Position numbers and translations under genes: made by a program. The notes under the pieces were generated by a model, which was given only the letters and a program-made list of their open reading frames with translations, was not told the DNA's origin and searched no databases. A stretch of DNA of 64,000 nt from NCBI GenBank assembly GCA_023213395.1, contig CM041465.1:225625741-225689740 (forward strand), read 5' to 3'. Origin of the DNA: Cycas panzhihuaensis. Taxonomy: Eukaryota; Cycadophyta. Positions 1 to 16,416 of the stretch are shown here, in pieces; the stretch's first letter is position 1, and every line of letters begins with the position of its first letter.

Positions 1-1345
1 GTAAATGTATGATGAGGTTATCTGTCATTGTGAAACTAATGTTGGCTAAATCCACTTGGTTACAATCTTCCTAGTTGAGTACATCTTTATCTGTCACTAT
101 AGTAATGGTCCCAACCCTAGTTGTTACAATTGGTTTTGGTTCAGTTCCTTCATCAATCTTCGTTAATATTTTTAAAGCCAAAATATTAGAAATATTGAAT
201 TTCTAAATCACATAAATTTTTTCATTTCATTTGTGTGAATTAGATAATATATAGCTTGAAATATTCACTCTTGTTATCTTTAAAGAAAGATGAAAAACTA
301 GAAAAAATTCTAAAATAAGACTGTAGATATGAGTTTTATAAGCTAACTTAGAGGCTACAAGGTCTTGTATAATGTTTACCTTTTAACATTAATTAAAAAC
401 AACTTTTAGAAGGCCCAAAAATGACCAAAACATAAACTGGCTTTCACTTTTATAAAGTTCAACATATTAAAAAAGGAATATTCATAAGGGATATTTTAAT
501 TTTAATATGACTTTAGAATATTAGAAAGAATTTATAAAAGTTTAAGAAAATAATCATATTTTTTCAAACAACGATGACCCCATCCAAGGAGCAATTTAAT
601 CTTTTTAATTAAATATTACTCCAAATGCTATAAAATTAAAATTCCACTTAGATTTTAAGAAGATAAAGACATTGCAAAAAGAAAATTTAAAAAAGATTAA
701 GAATTAGAGGAGATATGAGTAACTAAATTTGCCAAAAAAAGGTTTTTGTAAAAATGCCTTTATAATCTGATTTCGATTTGCTCTAAAAAACTTATTTTAG
801 CTCCAAATCTCATAAAACTTGAAACCTATATGCATAACTAATAGATAAAGATCTCCCAAAAAGACACATTTTAAGAACATAGTAGAACATAGGAGATCTA
901 AGGTGTTAAAGTAAAAAAAATGTTTTTCCATTAAGAGAAGTACAATAATATTTGTTTATACTCAAATTTTGATAAATTTAGGTGAATAATAGCTCAAAAT
1001 AGGGGCTTTAGACCCTTCTAAGCACTCTAATGGTAACATTTTCAATGAATTTGATGGTTTGTTCCCTTAAATAAGCAAAAAAGACTTTAAAATTTTTCCC
1101 AAATTAAGAAATCCCAATGTGGGTGTGCTTAAAACTTGCAAAACAATTGTATAATAGTGTAAGACACTCACCAACAATACCCAATATCAACAAACATGAA
1201 TTTTCTTACTTTAATGAGGATAAAATGGCATAAAACAACCTCCAAAACTAATGATATCTTTGTTAGCAACAATGGACATATGTAAAGGAGAACAATAAAA
1301 CTTTTAACAATCTAGAAGTATTTCATAGGCATAGAGCAAACCTTG
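1..1345 (-). other. Non-coding 5' leader of a minus-strand LTR element
   Basis: AT-rich sequence without a reading frame I can recognise. It lies directly inside the primer-binding site at 1346-1357, so it should be the untranslated leader of a minus-strand LTR retrotransposon whose gag lies beyond the left edge. Its style (short A/T runs, phrases such as 'ccaaatctcataaaact') resembles other leader regions here near 14.7, 30.5 and 50.4 kb. This is an inference from position. Confidence 0.45.
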
Positions 1346-1357
1346 GCTTTGATACTA
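1346..1357 (-). other. Degenerate initiator-tRNA-Met primer-binding site
   Basis: The complement reads TAGTATCAAAGC, against the canonical plant site TGGTATCAGAGC (3' end of initiator tRNA-Met). The two mismatches are both G-to-A. It abuts the TG of the LTR at 1358, which fixes the element as minus-strand. Confidence 0.7.
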
Positions 1358-1707
1358 TGTTAGAATGAGAGATTAAGAGTAAATGGACTATATAAAATGA
1401 ATAATACAAGCTCATAAGCATAAAGACTTACAAGATAATAGACTTATATTATTTCACAACTCACATTTAATAAATTTCATTAATGTATACGTGGTGGCAA
1501 TAAATATAAATAAGAAACTTTATGAGGTATCACACAAACTCACACATATGAGAATAAAAGTCAAAGGCTAATAATAGAAGGTGAGCATTATAATAGCTTT
1601 GAGTTACAATATGTCACATCAAGTCCAAAAAAATGTCATAAATAATGATATAATAAATTAACATTATTTTTAACATTAAATACTTATAGATGTTATACCA
1701 TCTAACA
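1358..1707 (-). repeat. 5' LTR, 350 bp, minus-strand element
   Basis: The block begins TGTTAGA and ends TCTAACA, a perfect 7-bp terminal inverted repeat with the TG...CA ends of an LTR, and is flanked on its left by the primer-binding site at 1346-1357. No second copy is in the window, so the 3' LTR would lie to the left, outside. Its right end falls exactly at the start of a tandem repeat, so it appears to have inserted into that array. Confidence 0.7.
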
Positions 1708-2064
1708 CATCAACAAATCCATAATTATATTAAAAAGTCATTTGATTACATCTTAAGTTAAAATTGGCTAAAAATTAGAGGGGAGAGATGTATATCATAT
1801 ATGAATTAGATCCCAAAATTTTGTTACCATTAGAGTTAATATATAAGAGTTAAAATAGATTCACTTAGAGTAGTAGTAGGATGGTCATCAACAAATCCCT
1901 AATTCTTCTAAAAGTGGTCATTCAAATCAATTTTAAGCCATAATTAGATGAAAATTAGATAGGAGAGGCTTCTATTCCATATGAAATAGCTCCCAAAATT
2001 TTATTGCAATTAGTGTTAAGGCATACATATAATAGTAGATTTACTCAACATAATAATAAGGTTA
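1708..2064. repeat. Two tandem copies of a ~178-bp repeat
   Basis: Units 1708-1885 and 1886-2064 both start 'catcaacaaatcc' and share, in order, 'aaaattag', 'ggagag', 'atatgaa', 'cccaaaatttt' and 'attagtgttaa'-type words with scattered substitutions. The left end coincides with the LTR boundary, so further units may have been displaced by the LTR insertion. Confidence 0.65.
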
Positions 2065-2176
2065 TTATGCAACTATAGAAGCCAAATCAAAGCACTTAAT
2101 TAAAATTGAGGAGGAAAGAGAGGAACTAGCATGAGGGCACATTATCTCAATTATAAATGAACCAAACACTCATACT

Positions 2177-4124
2177 ATGACTATGTTGCAATGGACACTA
2201 GACTATCAATTACGAGTTGTTACCAACTTTATCAATGCTCTGTTCGACAAGCTAGCCAATATATTTGCCCTATTACTAAATATTCATAAGAATATAGGCA
2301 CATATGACAATATTATGAGTTCTAGTTTTGAGGGCAAGGCACAAGATAGAAAGAAAACAAGGGAAATGGATCATGGTACATAGGTCAATTGATTTCAAAT
2401 AGGACATCCTAATGAGGTGCTTAGAAACTATTTAACAAACCATAAAAAATTAACATCAGAAAAGCAAAAAGTCATAAGATTCCAAGTATATTTCAATTAC
2501 CTATAATCTATGCATTAGCAAAAAAATTAGTAGTTTAAGAAAATAACAATTTAACATTTTAATTTTGAATAAAAATCACATGAACTAATTTGGATCCAAC
2601 AAATAGAAGAATATCTTTAGCTTGTAAAAATAGACAATGATCAACAAGTTTGGGTAGCCACACCTCACTTGGATGACACTACATAAGAATAGTGGAATAT
2701 CTGGAGTGAATCGAGCATCAAACCAAACTGCCATCATGGGATGTATTTGTTACTTTATTCTTAGAATGATTCAAGATTATTACAAACCACAATTACTACT
2801 ATAAATTTTAAAAACTTAGGTTGGATTAATAGAAGAGTATAATATGGCCTTAAACAAGCTATCTTATGTTCTTAAAGACATACTTAAAGGAAAGATGGTC
2901 CAATTATACATTAACGGTCTCACTATGAAAATTCAAGCTGATGTCCTAACTTGAGAACCACAAAGCCTTAACAAAGTAATGTAGTTGGCCTACATTTATG
3001 AGAGTAAGGTTAAATATTTGAGTAAGGCTAGATCAAGGACCTATATTCCCTCATTTATTTGAACAACTATATTGGTATCATCTCAATTAGTATAGATAGA
3101 AAAGAGACTAGTAATCCCTAGTAAGAACCTTAGCCCAAATAATAGTTTAGTTAATCCATCCACATTGATAAGACCAACACTCCAAAGATCAAAAGTAGAA
3201 CATGATGACTTAAGGGTGAAGAATCTTTGCTTTAAATGTACTACCCACATATATTGTGGGAATCAAATGTTCACTATTGAACTAGTACTAAATGAGGAGA
3301 ATCTACCATAAGAAAAAGATGATCTAGAGCCAAAAATTTCTACTGAAGAGATACCAATATTAGATGAGGATATGTCATAAATATCCCTTTCAACCATGAC
3401 CAGAATTATTTGATAAGATACTCTCAATTTACATGGGTTTATTAATAAATAACTAGTTATAATCCTCATCAATTCAAGTAGCACCAATAACTTTATGGAT
3501 AAATCTGCAATGCAATGATTAAATCTCTTTTTAACACATACTTTGAAATTTTAGATTTGAGTAGTGGGAAGGAAGTTCATCCTAGATCAAGGAGTTCTGG
3601 AGAAACTCAAGGTTGATATTAGAGATAAAATTATCACTAAAGATTTCTATGTAGCAAGAGTTGGTAGTTTTAATATGATTATGGGTAGCCAATGGTTAAG
3701 GAAAATTGGAACATTCAAAACTAATATGGAGGAAATGTTTATGAGGTATAAACAGAATAGAAAGACCATCATTTTACAAGGAGAGAATTTAGGAAAAATG
3801 CAAATAATATCATGCCATGAAATGGAGAACTTAGTAAGAAAAGGATGACTTAGGGTTATACTCTAGTCATTCTCACTACAAATATGACTCAATGAAGATG
3901 GCCATTCAAAGTCAGAATTATAAGGCATTCTAGAAAAGTACTAAAAAGTCTTCCACAAGCTCTTTGCCATATTACCACCAGATAAAGATATGGATCATGC
4001 CATAGAATTAGAATGTAAGTCCATCCCAATAGTGATATGACCCTATTGGCATTCTCATCATTACTAAAGAGAAATTGAGAGGATAGTTTAGGAAGTGCTA
4101 GATTTAGGAACCATATGTGCATGG
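2177..4124 (+). pseudogene. Ty3/gypsy gag-protease-RT start, decayed
   Basis: Translated pieces follow gypsy order. Gag-like words IQQIEEYL and VATPHLDD occur near 2600-2690, then a gag C-terminus with LKGKMVQLYINGL and LAYIYESKVKYLSKA (about 2840-3030). A knuckle remnant with CFKC lies near 3230. A retropepsin region (about 3385-3500) reads ILINSSSTNNFMD, where families of this type have DSG, so the catalytic Asp is Asn here. A protease C-terminal block is open from 3564 to 3848 and contains MGSQWLRKIG. The start of reverse transcriptase (PPDKDMDHAIEL, about 3975) breaks off near EVLDLG at about 4120. There are many in-frame stops and no LTRs recognised for it. It is a dead fragment. Confidence 0.75.
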
Positions 4125-6622
<2,498 letters not shown>

Positions 6623-7134
6623 ATTGATGATAATAATGTTCATAAGTTGTTATTTAAATAGTTCTATGTAGTGTTTTTGGCAAGCATCACATTGGTTCCT
6701 TTAGGAGATAGGTCCATTGCATGCCCTTTCTTATTGAAAAAAGAGCTTTACCCACAAAGCTTAGGATGATGATCAACAAACTCCTAGGATTTATGTTACA
6801 TTTTCTAATGCCAACTCCTTTCACTTAATGAGGTATTCTATTATTGTCTTAGATTAAAGTTCCTCTTATTATATCTCAATGATGCTTTATAGTTCCAAGA
6901 TTACTTTTCCTTCCTTTTTGTCTTAGATTAAAGTCCCTCCTTACTTTTCGTTATATGTTACTTCTCATGTAATAAAAATTAAAACATAATTTATATTTCC
7001 ATAATCAAGGAAAATCATTCTCATAACATCAAGAACTAAGAACTTATCCTTTAAATGGAAACATAATATTCCTTAATAAATATTCTTTACCTAGTTGACT
7101 AGGATTCTCATCTCAAATGAGTTAGGGCTATGGT
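6623..7134. other. Unassigned AT-rich sequence
   Basis: No reading frame, LTR end or repeat that I can support. A phrase 'gtcttagattaaagt(t/c)cctc' occurs twice (near 6855 and 6920), a short local duplication. Confidence 0.4.
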
Positions 7135-8428
7135 GTTAATATAAGAGTATTACAACTAGGTCTCTAAGTTCATAACTCATCATATGAATTGCCACAATGA
7201 TAAGATTATATGTTGAAAATAATAATATGCCTTAATAAATGCATATGGCAAGATGCATAACATGGAATCACACTATGCTAAGAACCCTTAGAACCATATT
7301 AAGGTTACGTATCTTAAGTTTTGTCACAAAATCAAACCCTCAAAATTATACTAAGGTAAGGGTGGCACCATATATGTGTTACAGAACCATACCATAATTC
7401 CCTTGAATCCATGGACACTTATAATCACACTAAGGTTAAGTACTTGCATTACAAATAGTAGCATAAACTCTTTTGGTTTATGAGTTGCACCATGGATTGT
7501 ATACACATATATCAACATCATCCTTGCATTATCAATGGCATATAAAGTATTTTCCTCCGCCATGGCGTGCATAGGGAGAAGTAAATCACCACTTCATCTA
7601 CATAGTATAATCCTCTTTTATGCTATTTATCCTCACAAACTAGATGGTTTCAAACCCTAAGGGGCTAAGGAGAAGAAGAGCTTAATAATAACAGATGAAT
7701 TATGAAAAATGAAGAGTGGAAGAATAAAGAAGAGAAGAATAAATCCAAGCATATATGTATGCAAAGAATGAATGGATGAAGTTCTTTTTATAATTTTATA
7801 TCATATGCAATTAAGAGGAACCTCCATTTTAAGCATATTCTAAAAGTGATTATGAGATAATTAGAAAAATTTTCATATTATAATCATATTCTAGAGCTGA
7901 TTATTAGGTAATTAGAAGAAATCCACCATTGTAATCATATTCTAGAAGTGTGTCATAAAGGTTATGATTTCATATCCCTCAAGATTACTTTTAAAATAAC
8001 ATTATTATCTAAGTGACTCTTTGAAGGAGTGTTTAGCTACTAGGATTATTACATTTTAAATCCCATAAACTCACTTTTAGAAAAATTCAATCCTTGGTCT
8101 TCTAATGCTTCCTCCTAACGTTTCTTCTTCATATTTGTATTGTGTCTTCCTATATTTCTTCTTTGAGTAATCTTGTTACTTTATCAATGGACTCTAATAT
8201 TTACATCATTTATATTTATATGGACATTTAAATTTCTAGAATACTCACATATACATAGGCACATGGCTTTTAGAATCACATTACATCATATTCATAAAAG
8301 CAGTCTCACAAATCCAATAGGGCACTTCACTAGGGTCCTATTTATAATATACATAATGATTACATCATGCTATGAGATAACCTATAAAGAAATATAATAT
8401 GTAATATGTATAATGTGAAAGTATTACA
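7135..8428 (-). repeat. Probable 3' LTR of a minus-strand gypsy; left edge unsure
   Basis: The right edge is supported. On the minus strand a purine tract (TTAAGGGGGAGAAGA, plus positions 8429-8443) is followed by TGTAATACTTTC, as expected for polypurine tract then LTR start. The left edge at the TGTTAATAT near 7135 is only a guess from TG...CA ends. There is no second copy in the window to define the length. Confidence 0.35.
7809..7950. repeat. 51-bp tandem repeat, ~2.7 copies
   Basis: A unit of the form 'taatcatattctagagctga...' recurs at 7830, 7881 and 7932, with a partial copy before it. It lies inside the presumed gypsy LTR. Confidence 0.65.
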
Positions 8429-9700
8429 TCTTCTCCCCCTTAAAAACAACATTATCCTCAATTTAGTCATGCTTGTAAACAAGTGTAGATACTCTTGTTG
8501 TATGGTTTCTACTAGCCCTCATGTAATCTCATAGAACCTTAGATGTTTTCATTGGACCTTGATTTGCTCAAGGGCTTGGTTCTATAACATCTTAAATTTT
8601 CAATCTAATATCCAAGTAAGTTTTACTTGGAATTCTATTTTAAGTTCCACCTAGATGGTAGACCAAATAATCATTGATTATGTTCGTGTGCATACTTCTT
8701 TAATAATGAGATATAAAATATATTATGTACCTCAAAGCTAAGTGGTGATGTAAATTTATATGCAATAGCTCCTATTTGTTCTATAATATTTTAAAGGGTC
8801 TGTAATAGCTTGTTACCAGCCTTTCGCATACACCAAACTTTAAGGAGTTTTATTTTGGTTTCACATGAAAATATATATGATGTCTAATATTGAATTCCTT
8901 TGCTATCATTTTTAAATTTTCACAACTCTTTTACCAATCATGTGCAGTATGTAAGTGCTTTTAGATACTAAAAACTTATTTTTTAAATTATTTGTAACAT
9001 TTGTGGTTTAATGCAATGCATGCCCTCTAGCTTTTCTTAGCTCAATGAATAATAACATTTTTGTTTATATAAGGTCTCAAATGGGCTCATTCATAGGGAT
9101 GCATATTGATTGTTGCTATAGGTAAACTGTAGAAAATACAAATAGGTTTTCCATTTAGATGGTTGCTTTATCACATAGAATGTCATCATATTTGTTAATA
9201 GTTGGTTAACTAACTATGTTTGTCCATTTGTATTTGGATGATAAGTCATGCTAAACTTTAGCTTAGTTCCCACTTCTTCAAATAGTGTTTGGTAAAACTT
9301 AGAGATGAACTTTACATCTTAGATATAAATAATTCTTTTTAGAATTTTGTGTAAATGTACCATGTTCTTCATAAAGGCTTTTGTAATGTTAAATGCCTTG
9401 TGTGTAGAATGCATAAGAATAAGATATATAGGCTTGGTTAACTTGTCCATTATCCCCAAAATAGAATCTTTTTGTCTCATATTCTTTGGTAATCCTATGA
9501 TGATGTTTATAGAAATTGTTCTTCTATTTAGGAATATTTAGAGACTAAAGTAATCTTACAAGGTATAGCTATTTCATCTTAACTCTTTGACATCATTGAC
9601 AGTGAGAGACATAATCACTATATCTCTTTTTGTCTGTATTAAAAGTCATTATTGTTTATAATTACATGAGTTCTTTAATACATTGGATGTCCTACATATA
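8429..9700 (-). pseudogene. Ty3/gypsy integrase and pol C-terminus, decayed
   Basis: Read on the minus strand, the sequence carries an integrase core with IIIGLPKNMRQKDSILGIMD (about 9510-9450) and FISKFYQTLFEEVGTKLKFS (about 9310-9250). A YHPNTNGQT motif (about 9230; usual YHPQTDGQTE) and SPFETLYK follow near 9060. An integrase C-terminal piece like RYYGPFKILE (about 8800) and a chromodomain-like remnant lie near 8600. The sequence then reaches the end-of-pol words EDNVVFKGG next to the LTR. Several stops and frameshifts. The RT and upstream parts are missing; the right edge abuts a copia fragment near 9.8 kb. Confidence 0.72.
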
Positions 9701-9837
9701 AAATACTAGGAGCTTCTTTCATGATCAATTTCCATAATTCTAACATAATTTAGAATATAGATTTAATCTCAAAATAGAAATTCATTTGCTTATTTATTTC
9801 TATTTTATATATAAATAGAAATTTTCACTTATATGTA

Positions 9838-12800
9838 CCAACTCCATAAGAGATATTCAGATGAGTGTGAGTGAGGTAAATGAGGCTCCCAACTAACTAA
9901 CAGTACAAAGTGAGATAAAAGGGCTTACCTTGTTCATCCATGTTGAGCTTGGTTCTTGTTTCTATTAGACTTGATAAAGGCTTGCAGTTAGTCATTCTAA
10001 ACCACTACAAGATTTTATTGGAGTACTTGGATTGTGACAAGAATATGTGTCCTAGTTTCTACTACACTTTAATGCTAAGGAAATAGTAAAGCAACCTAAG
10101 ATCTATCATCTCAAAGCTGCTTTTGAGTTCTAATTGTAACCAAGCTATGCCTTCATTGTTATTATGAATGATTACCAAGTTATATATTGAATAATAATTA
10201 TGATCAAGTTGCCTCTAATTTGAATGTATAGGTCTAAATCAAAGGGTGAGTGAATGAATCCATGCTTTGTGAAAAAGGTATCAGTCTTAGCATACCAAGC
10301 ATATGGTGCCTACTTCAATCCATATAAGGATTTCTTGAGTTTACATACTAGGTGTTCTTTGCTAGTAATAACACAACTGGGAGGTTACTTCAAGAAAACC
10401 TCTTATATAAACTCTCCATTTAGGAAAGAACTCTTTGCATCCATTTGGTATACAAGCCAGTTAAATTGAGTCACAAGAGACATAATCAAATAGAATATGA
10501 TCATGTTAGCTACTAGTGCAAATGTCTCATTATAGTTAATCCCTTCTTATTATTTAAAAGTTCTTGTAACTAGATGAGTTTTGTGATGCTCAATAGTGCC
10601 ATCAGCATAGAATTTGGTCTTATAAAGCCATCGACAATTAATTGGTTTCTTTTCAGGTGGTAGTTTTATTAGCTCCCATGTGTCATTCTTAAGGATATAG
10701 TTCATCTCTTCATCAATTGTTACTTCCTACATTTGGTCTTAGACTATCTCCTTAAACATTGAAGGCTTAGAGGCCTTAAGAACACATGCCATTAAAGTAT
10801 AGTTAGTTAAGTATCTCATTCTAGACTACATTTTAGAATCTTTGGGAGGAGGAGGATCATCCTTTAGTAATTATTGTAGCCACTTAGGAGGTGCTTAAAA
10901 ATTGATGGCCTCCACTTGAAGATCATCAATTGATATAGGTGGCATTAATGTGCTAGCATCTAATGTGGATGTTGAGGCTATTGGAACTGAAGATGAACTT
11001 GGTGTTAGAGGATGTGGGTGCTGGTAGCTCAAGAATTAGTCCAAGAGGAATTTTAGGTCACCAATATCATTTTCTACTACAAATTAAATTTGTGAGGGAT
11101 CTAAGTCCTGAGTATCTTCAACAAATATTATATCCTAAGTGGTGTATGCCTGGTTTCCAATAGTGTCATATACTTTATAGGATTTTCATCTAGGTACATA
11201 GCCAAGGAAAATATACTTAAGGCTTTTATAATCTAATTTCTTCTTATTCTACTTAGGGTTGAATTTATAGGTAGTATAACCAAATATCCTTATATGAGAA
11301 ATTATTGGTTTGATACCTGACCAAGCTTCCTTGGGAGTGATATTTCTTACTATTACCATGGTACTTCTATTGGTTAGATAGGTAGTTGTTAATATGGCTT
11401 TAACCCAAAACCTAGTAGTAAGATTCATTACACTCAACCTGGCTCTTACTTTATTTATCAATATTTGGTTCATCCTTTTTACTACACCATTTTGTTAAGG
11501 TATATGAGGGGTCGATAATTAGTATTTGATACCATGTTATTTATAAAAGTTGGTGAATTAGTTGGATATGTACTCTCCTCCTTTGTTAGATCTTAATACC
11601 TTGATGTTCATGCTACTTTCCTTTTCTACCTCAGCCTTAAATTCTTTAAATTTGTCAAAGGCTTGGAACTTATTTTTAAGGAAGTAGACCCAAATATTTC
11701 TGGAATAGTCACCAATAAATATCATGAAAAATAGATTTATATTGAGAGAAGGAATTGACATAGGCCTATAAATATCTGAGTAGATCAAACCTAATGGTTA
11801 TGAGGCTCTCCATGCTTTCTTTAATGGGAATCGTTCTCTATGCTATTTTCCCACTAAGCAGGCCTTATAAATGCATCTATTTCTCCTAATATTTAGAAGT
11901 CCATGCACCATATATAGACTGAACATGAGATTTAGGCTTTACATGTTCAAGTGACCAAGGCATTGATGCTATAGTTAGTCCTTGGTGCTATTGGAGGTGG
12001 TTTTTTCTTTAGAGTATAAGCATTCACCTTGATCTTGGTCAAGGGGTGGGTCTTTAACCATGATTGTTTTCCCTTTATCAAGGTGATTGTTATGTACTAT
12101 AGAATATGATTCTTATGGTGGAATAGTGGAGAGAGGAACCCTATTAAGTTTGTATCGGCCATTATCCTCATGTCCTATTGCAATGAGCTATCTAGTAGCA
12201 TGATCTATAATTGTGCAGATGTCTTGACTAAAAAGGATATTAAAGTTTTTCTTGTCAATTTGGCTGATAGAGAGCAAATTCATCTTCATGCCTAAAACTA
12301 AGAAAATATTATTTAAGTACTACCAAATTTTAGAATCCTTTAATGTAATAGGAGCCCTTCTAATTTTGGTCACATCATAGGTTAGGTTATCTCCAAATGT
12401 GATAGTTTGAGCCCTAATTGGATAAGTCTCCTTGAGCAAGTTTTTAGTGTTGATCATATGACATGGTGCCATAATCTATTAACCAAGAATTATTATCATA
12501 TTATGATGACAAAGATATAAAGAACAAGTTTTGGGAGGAGGGTTAAAAATTTGCCATATTGCCTCCTTGTTATATATTTTGGTTATTCCTTAGGTTTCTT
12601 AGTTGGAACCTTTGCCTATTTAGTTGGTGCTAGTTCTAGTTCTTCCTCTAATTCTAATTTTGTTAAAAATATTAGCCTATCATTAAAAAGTTAGTCCTCC
12701 TTGTGGAAAGCTAGGGATTTCTTATTGAATGTAAGAGCCATCTTGTTGAAAGCTAAGGCCACCTTATTGAAAGCTAGGGCACCTTTATTGAAAGCTAGTG

Positions 12801-13830
12801 CCCCACCTTGTTGAAAGTTGGGCCCACATGGTTATCCCCCTTAGTTCTAAAGCATCTAAAAATCAAATTGTCTTCTCTTATAGTCAATAATAAGGTGCTC
12901 ATTTTTCCCATAATACATACAAGTGACATTTTATCTATACTACTAATTCATTTATGGTTGAGATTATGGTGGTTATTATGGCTATTAAGGCTATTGAGAC
13001 TAATGAGAGGAAGTTCCAACTTATTAAGATTGAGATTGTTAATGTGTAGGCTGATAACTTGGCTATTCTGAGATGTTTAAGGAGTTAAATTGATAAGCAA
13101 GGGTTCATTGATGACTTGGCTATTCATTTAGCTATTAAGCTAACTTATTCTTTCATGAGTTCTTGGTTATAAATGTAGTGGTAGAGTTAGAGGTAGATGC
13201 CACTTCTTGGCAATTGAGGACGTTCTCTTCCCTAAGAAAGAGTGTTTTAAAAGTGTTAAAGTCTATTTTAGTAAATGTATCGTAGAGTCTAGACACAAAG
13301 TTGTTATATTCTATAGGAAGGATGTTGAGTATGTTAGATACATGGTCATGGTCAGAAGGAGGTTCACTAAGGATGATAAGTTAATTTATTATTATTTCAA
13401 TTTCATTTAGGTGGTCTATGATGGTTCTAGTAAAAGGTATATCAAAGAGGTGTGTCTTTAAAGTTAGGGATCTAGATTCATACTTCCTCTCCTAAAGGAC
13501 GCAAATGATGCTCCATGCTTCATGGGAGGTTTATACTGTTTCAATATTTTGGTCCACTCAGTCTTTTATAAACAAGTAGAGGAATAAGAGGGCAGTGTTT
13601 TACTTAGCTTTAAAATTAGCTAAGGAAATTAGATTTGGTGGTATTTCAATGGTGAGATCATTTGGATCCTTAGTAATTTTAGATAGAGGTATGTCACTAT
13701 TGACATAAACCCAATAATCATTTATGATTAAAAAAAAATTAATTTATTTCTTCCAAGCTAAAAAGTTATTTATGCCAATAAGTTTAATGGTATTAGATAA
13801 AAGTATTTATATTATCATTTTAGTATGTCC
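9838..13830 (-). pseudogene. Ty1/copia gag-pol, nearly complete but decayed
   Basis: Copia order is present on the minus strand. Gag N-terminus about 13823-13690 (SNTIKLIGINNFLAWKK). A CCHC knuckle remnant lies at about 12935-12890 (CMYYGKNEHLIID, second Cys now Tyr). The protease site is about 12510 (WLIDYGT, usual WLIDSGA). Integrase spans about 12000-11249, with SDIYRPM, FIGDYSRNIWVYFLK, and RSNKGGEY where the usual motif is RSD.GGE, so a catalytic Asp is Asn. Reverse transcriptase spans about 10740-10240 (KNDTWELIKLP, QMDAKSSFLNGE) and about 10130-10065 (LKSSFEMIDL). It breaks off in the RNase H linker near 9840 (LVGSLIYLTHT). Stops occur throughout. No LTR or primer site was found for it on the right. 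Non-functional. Confidence 0.85.
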
Positions 13831-16416
13831 TTTAGTATGGAGTTTAGTGTCTTTTCGTGTCATATCTAACTAGTGGAACCACTAAACTAGAATGTTAAAT
13901 TTAGCAATCTTTAAGAAGTCCTCGATTGCTATTATGTCTAGTGGCACCTACCCATAAGTGGTAAATTAGGGACTCTATATACTATTACATGGTATCTAGG
14001 CTCTATATATCTTAGTATATGAGATACTAAGAAGGTTAAAGACCCCCTTGACATGTTGATCCACTTGCATTGGACTTATGCCTAGTGATAGATCTAGCTG
14101 AGAACTATTAACTAAGGCACTCATCCCCTTTGAGTTTAGTTTAGTCTTCAAACTCTAAGGTAGGGTTTATATCTCAACCTACCACTTAATGATCTTGTTT
14201 AATATTTATAAAATTTGAGAAGAACTGAAAACATGTGTGTAGTCATAACTTTAAGGGTCTTAACCATAAAGTTTTCTTATAGATTGGGAGTTATCTTTCT
14301 TAATGTTTTGAGTTGAAATTAATGTAAAAAATGTGATCTTATTTATATAAAGGGTTCCTTCTATAAAATAAAAGTAAGGAGATTAAAAAAAAGAAAATAA
14401 CTTAAAAGAAATAAAAAGGTTAAGATGCTCTTTTAATGGACTTTGCTCCAAGTAAAGATCAACCTCTTTCACATAAGAAGGATACCTACAACCACAAAGC
14501 ACAAGCACTTGTTATCTAAAAAACAAGATAGGACAACATATAAGAGATATATAAATAACATTCAATAGCTAGATTCTATGCAAAAATAAAAATAAGGCAT
14601 TTAATTTATGAAAATAAGCCTTATTATAGCCTAAGCATAAGTGTTAAGTTAAGATATAAATAAACCCTTAAAAAATTATTTAAAACTAAATAAAATGATC
14701 TCTAATTTATAAGTATCTGAATAAGAATTCTAACGGTTTAGATGGTGCTCAAATCTGACCTCCCATTGAAAAGTTATGGTCAAAACACTACTAAGTACTC
14801 ATGAATAGAAAATTAAATTGAGGTAACTTAAGGCCCCTTCACTAATTAGCTCTCAATCTCAACAGGTCTACATATGACCAGCCACTAGGCTATAGAAGGG
14901 TTAACAAATTTTAAAAACTTATGAAATATAAAATAACTTTTTTAATTTTGTAAAAAGATTAAAAAATAACTTATATTATTTTATGTCTACTCGTTTTAAC
15001 TTATAATCACAGTCACATGGGGTCTAATATGATCAAAACTAAGTGCCCTTGATGGATCTCAATGTTAAATCAGATCTAGTTTAATTTCAATTAAACTATA
15101 TAAAAAATAATAAAAATTTTTATTTTTTTAATGATCACAATGGCCACAGAACTTTTGGTTGACATAGGGGCATAAATCTCAATGAAAAACACTCTAGATT
15201 TGATCCTAATCAGAACACGAGCCTCCATGATAAATTCACAACCTTTAGGGGTTGATTTCTAAATAGATCTAAGCTATGTAGGGGTGAATATCATAAAGAA
15301 CAAGTCACACGAGCTACATAGGGCCATATAGTGACTGGCAAATAAACAGAGGTTAAGATTCTTTGAAGATTAATTGAAAGGGATTACTATGCAACTACAT
15401 GATTATATAGGCTCCTTGCAGGCTAATAGAGCACCATGCAAACTTGAGCAAAAGACACGTGAACTTACTTTGATGGAGATAAAGTCTAAATAGTACAAAA
15501 CAACACCAATAAGGTATCATTTTTTCTTGAAACTATTTCAATGAGGACATGGCACTACCACTAGTTGGCCAAACTGCAAATGAGAGCTACTATATCAAGA
15601 AAACACCATATAATAGTATTAGATTTACTAGAAAATACTGAGACTAATTACAAAATATAGAAACATATATGTATGGAGTGCCATTATTAATAAATAGGCC
15701 ACCAGATTCAATATGATCTAATAACAATGTGCATTCAAATATAACTAAGAGAATTAAATATTAAACATAAAACAAGAGAATAAATTGTTATAACAATGTG
15801 CTATGGGTAAATTGGTTACTCCATGCATTTAAATTTTGGTAGAGCTTCTGCATATGAAAACTTCCAATATACAAATGAATAGGGTCATGCTTAATTTATA
15901 AGCATACAACATCTGAATACAAATGATATAATTGGCTAACTTAGTGACAAAGGAGGCAGACCTGACCAAACTATAGATTCCTTTAAAATTTACAAAGGGG
16001 GGTCACACCCTATGATATATATATATATATTATATATATATACAATACAATATAATAAAGGGTCATTGGATGTTTTAATAGTAAACCCAAACCTATATGT
16101 CTCATAGATGTGATAATTGTCAAATAGTCCCAACTAGATTATACCCAATCATTAACAAACCCCCTCACATAATAGGACTAGTCTCTCCATAATTACCTCT
16201 TATTGTATAAAAATCATATGTTTGTTCACTCTACTTCCCAATTTATTTCTTGAATTATTTCTAAATATCATTCCTCCTCTATTTGTAGCCATTTAGGGTT
16301 TGATAAAACCTACTAATACATCTATTTTGATTTTTACTGGTTACATATGAAGTTGACAATCCTTATATTTATGATAGAATGTGATATATGCTAGCAAAAC
16401 AAAGTTGGCATAAAAG
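13831..16416. other. Non-coding, old element leader-like sequence
   Basis: No coding similarity seen. The stretch around 14710-14790 contains 'gaattctaacggtttagat', closely resembling words in the leader regions at 30.5 and 50.4 kb, so part is probably an old copia leader. A short TA tract lies at 16016-16043, just after a purine run (about 15997-16005) that could be a relic polypurine tract. Confidence 0.45.

Noticed and set aside
13990-14004. 'tggtatctaggctc' as a primer-binding site
   Set aside because: Several mismatches in the core, no TG...CA block before it, and it lies on the wrong strand for the adjacent copia gag.
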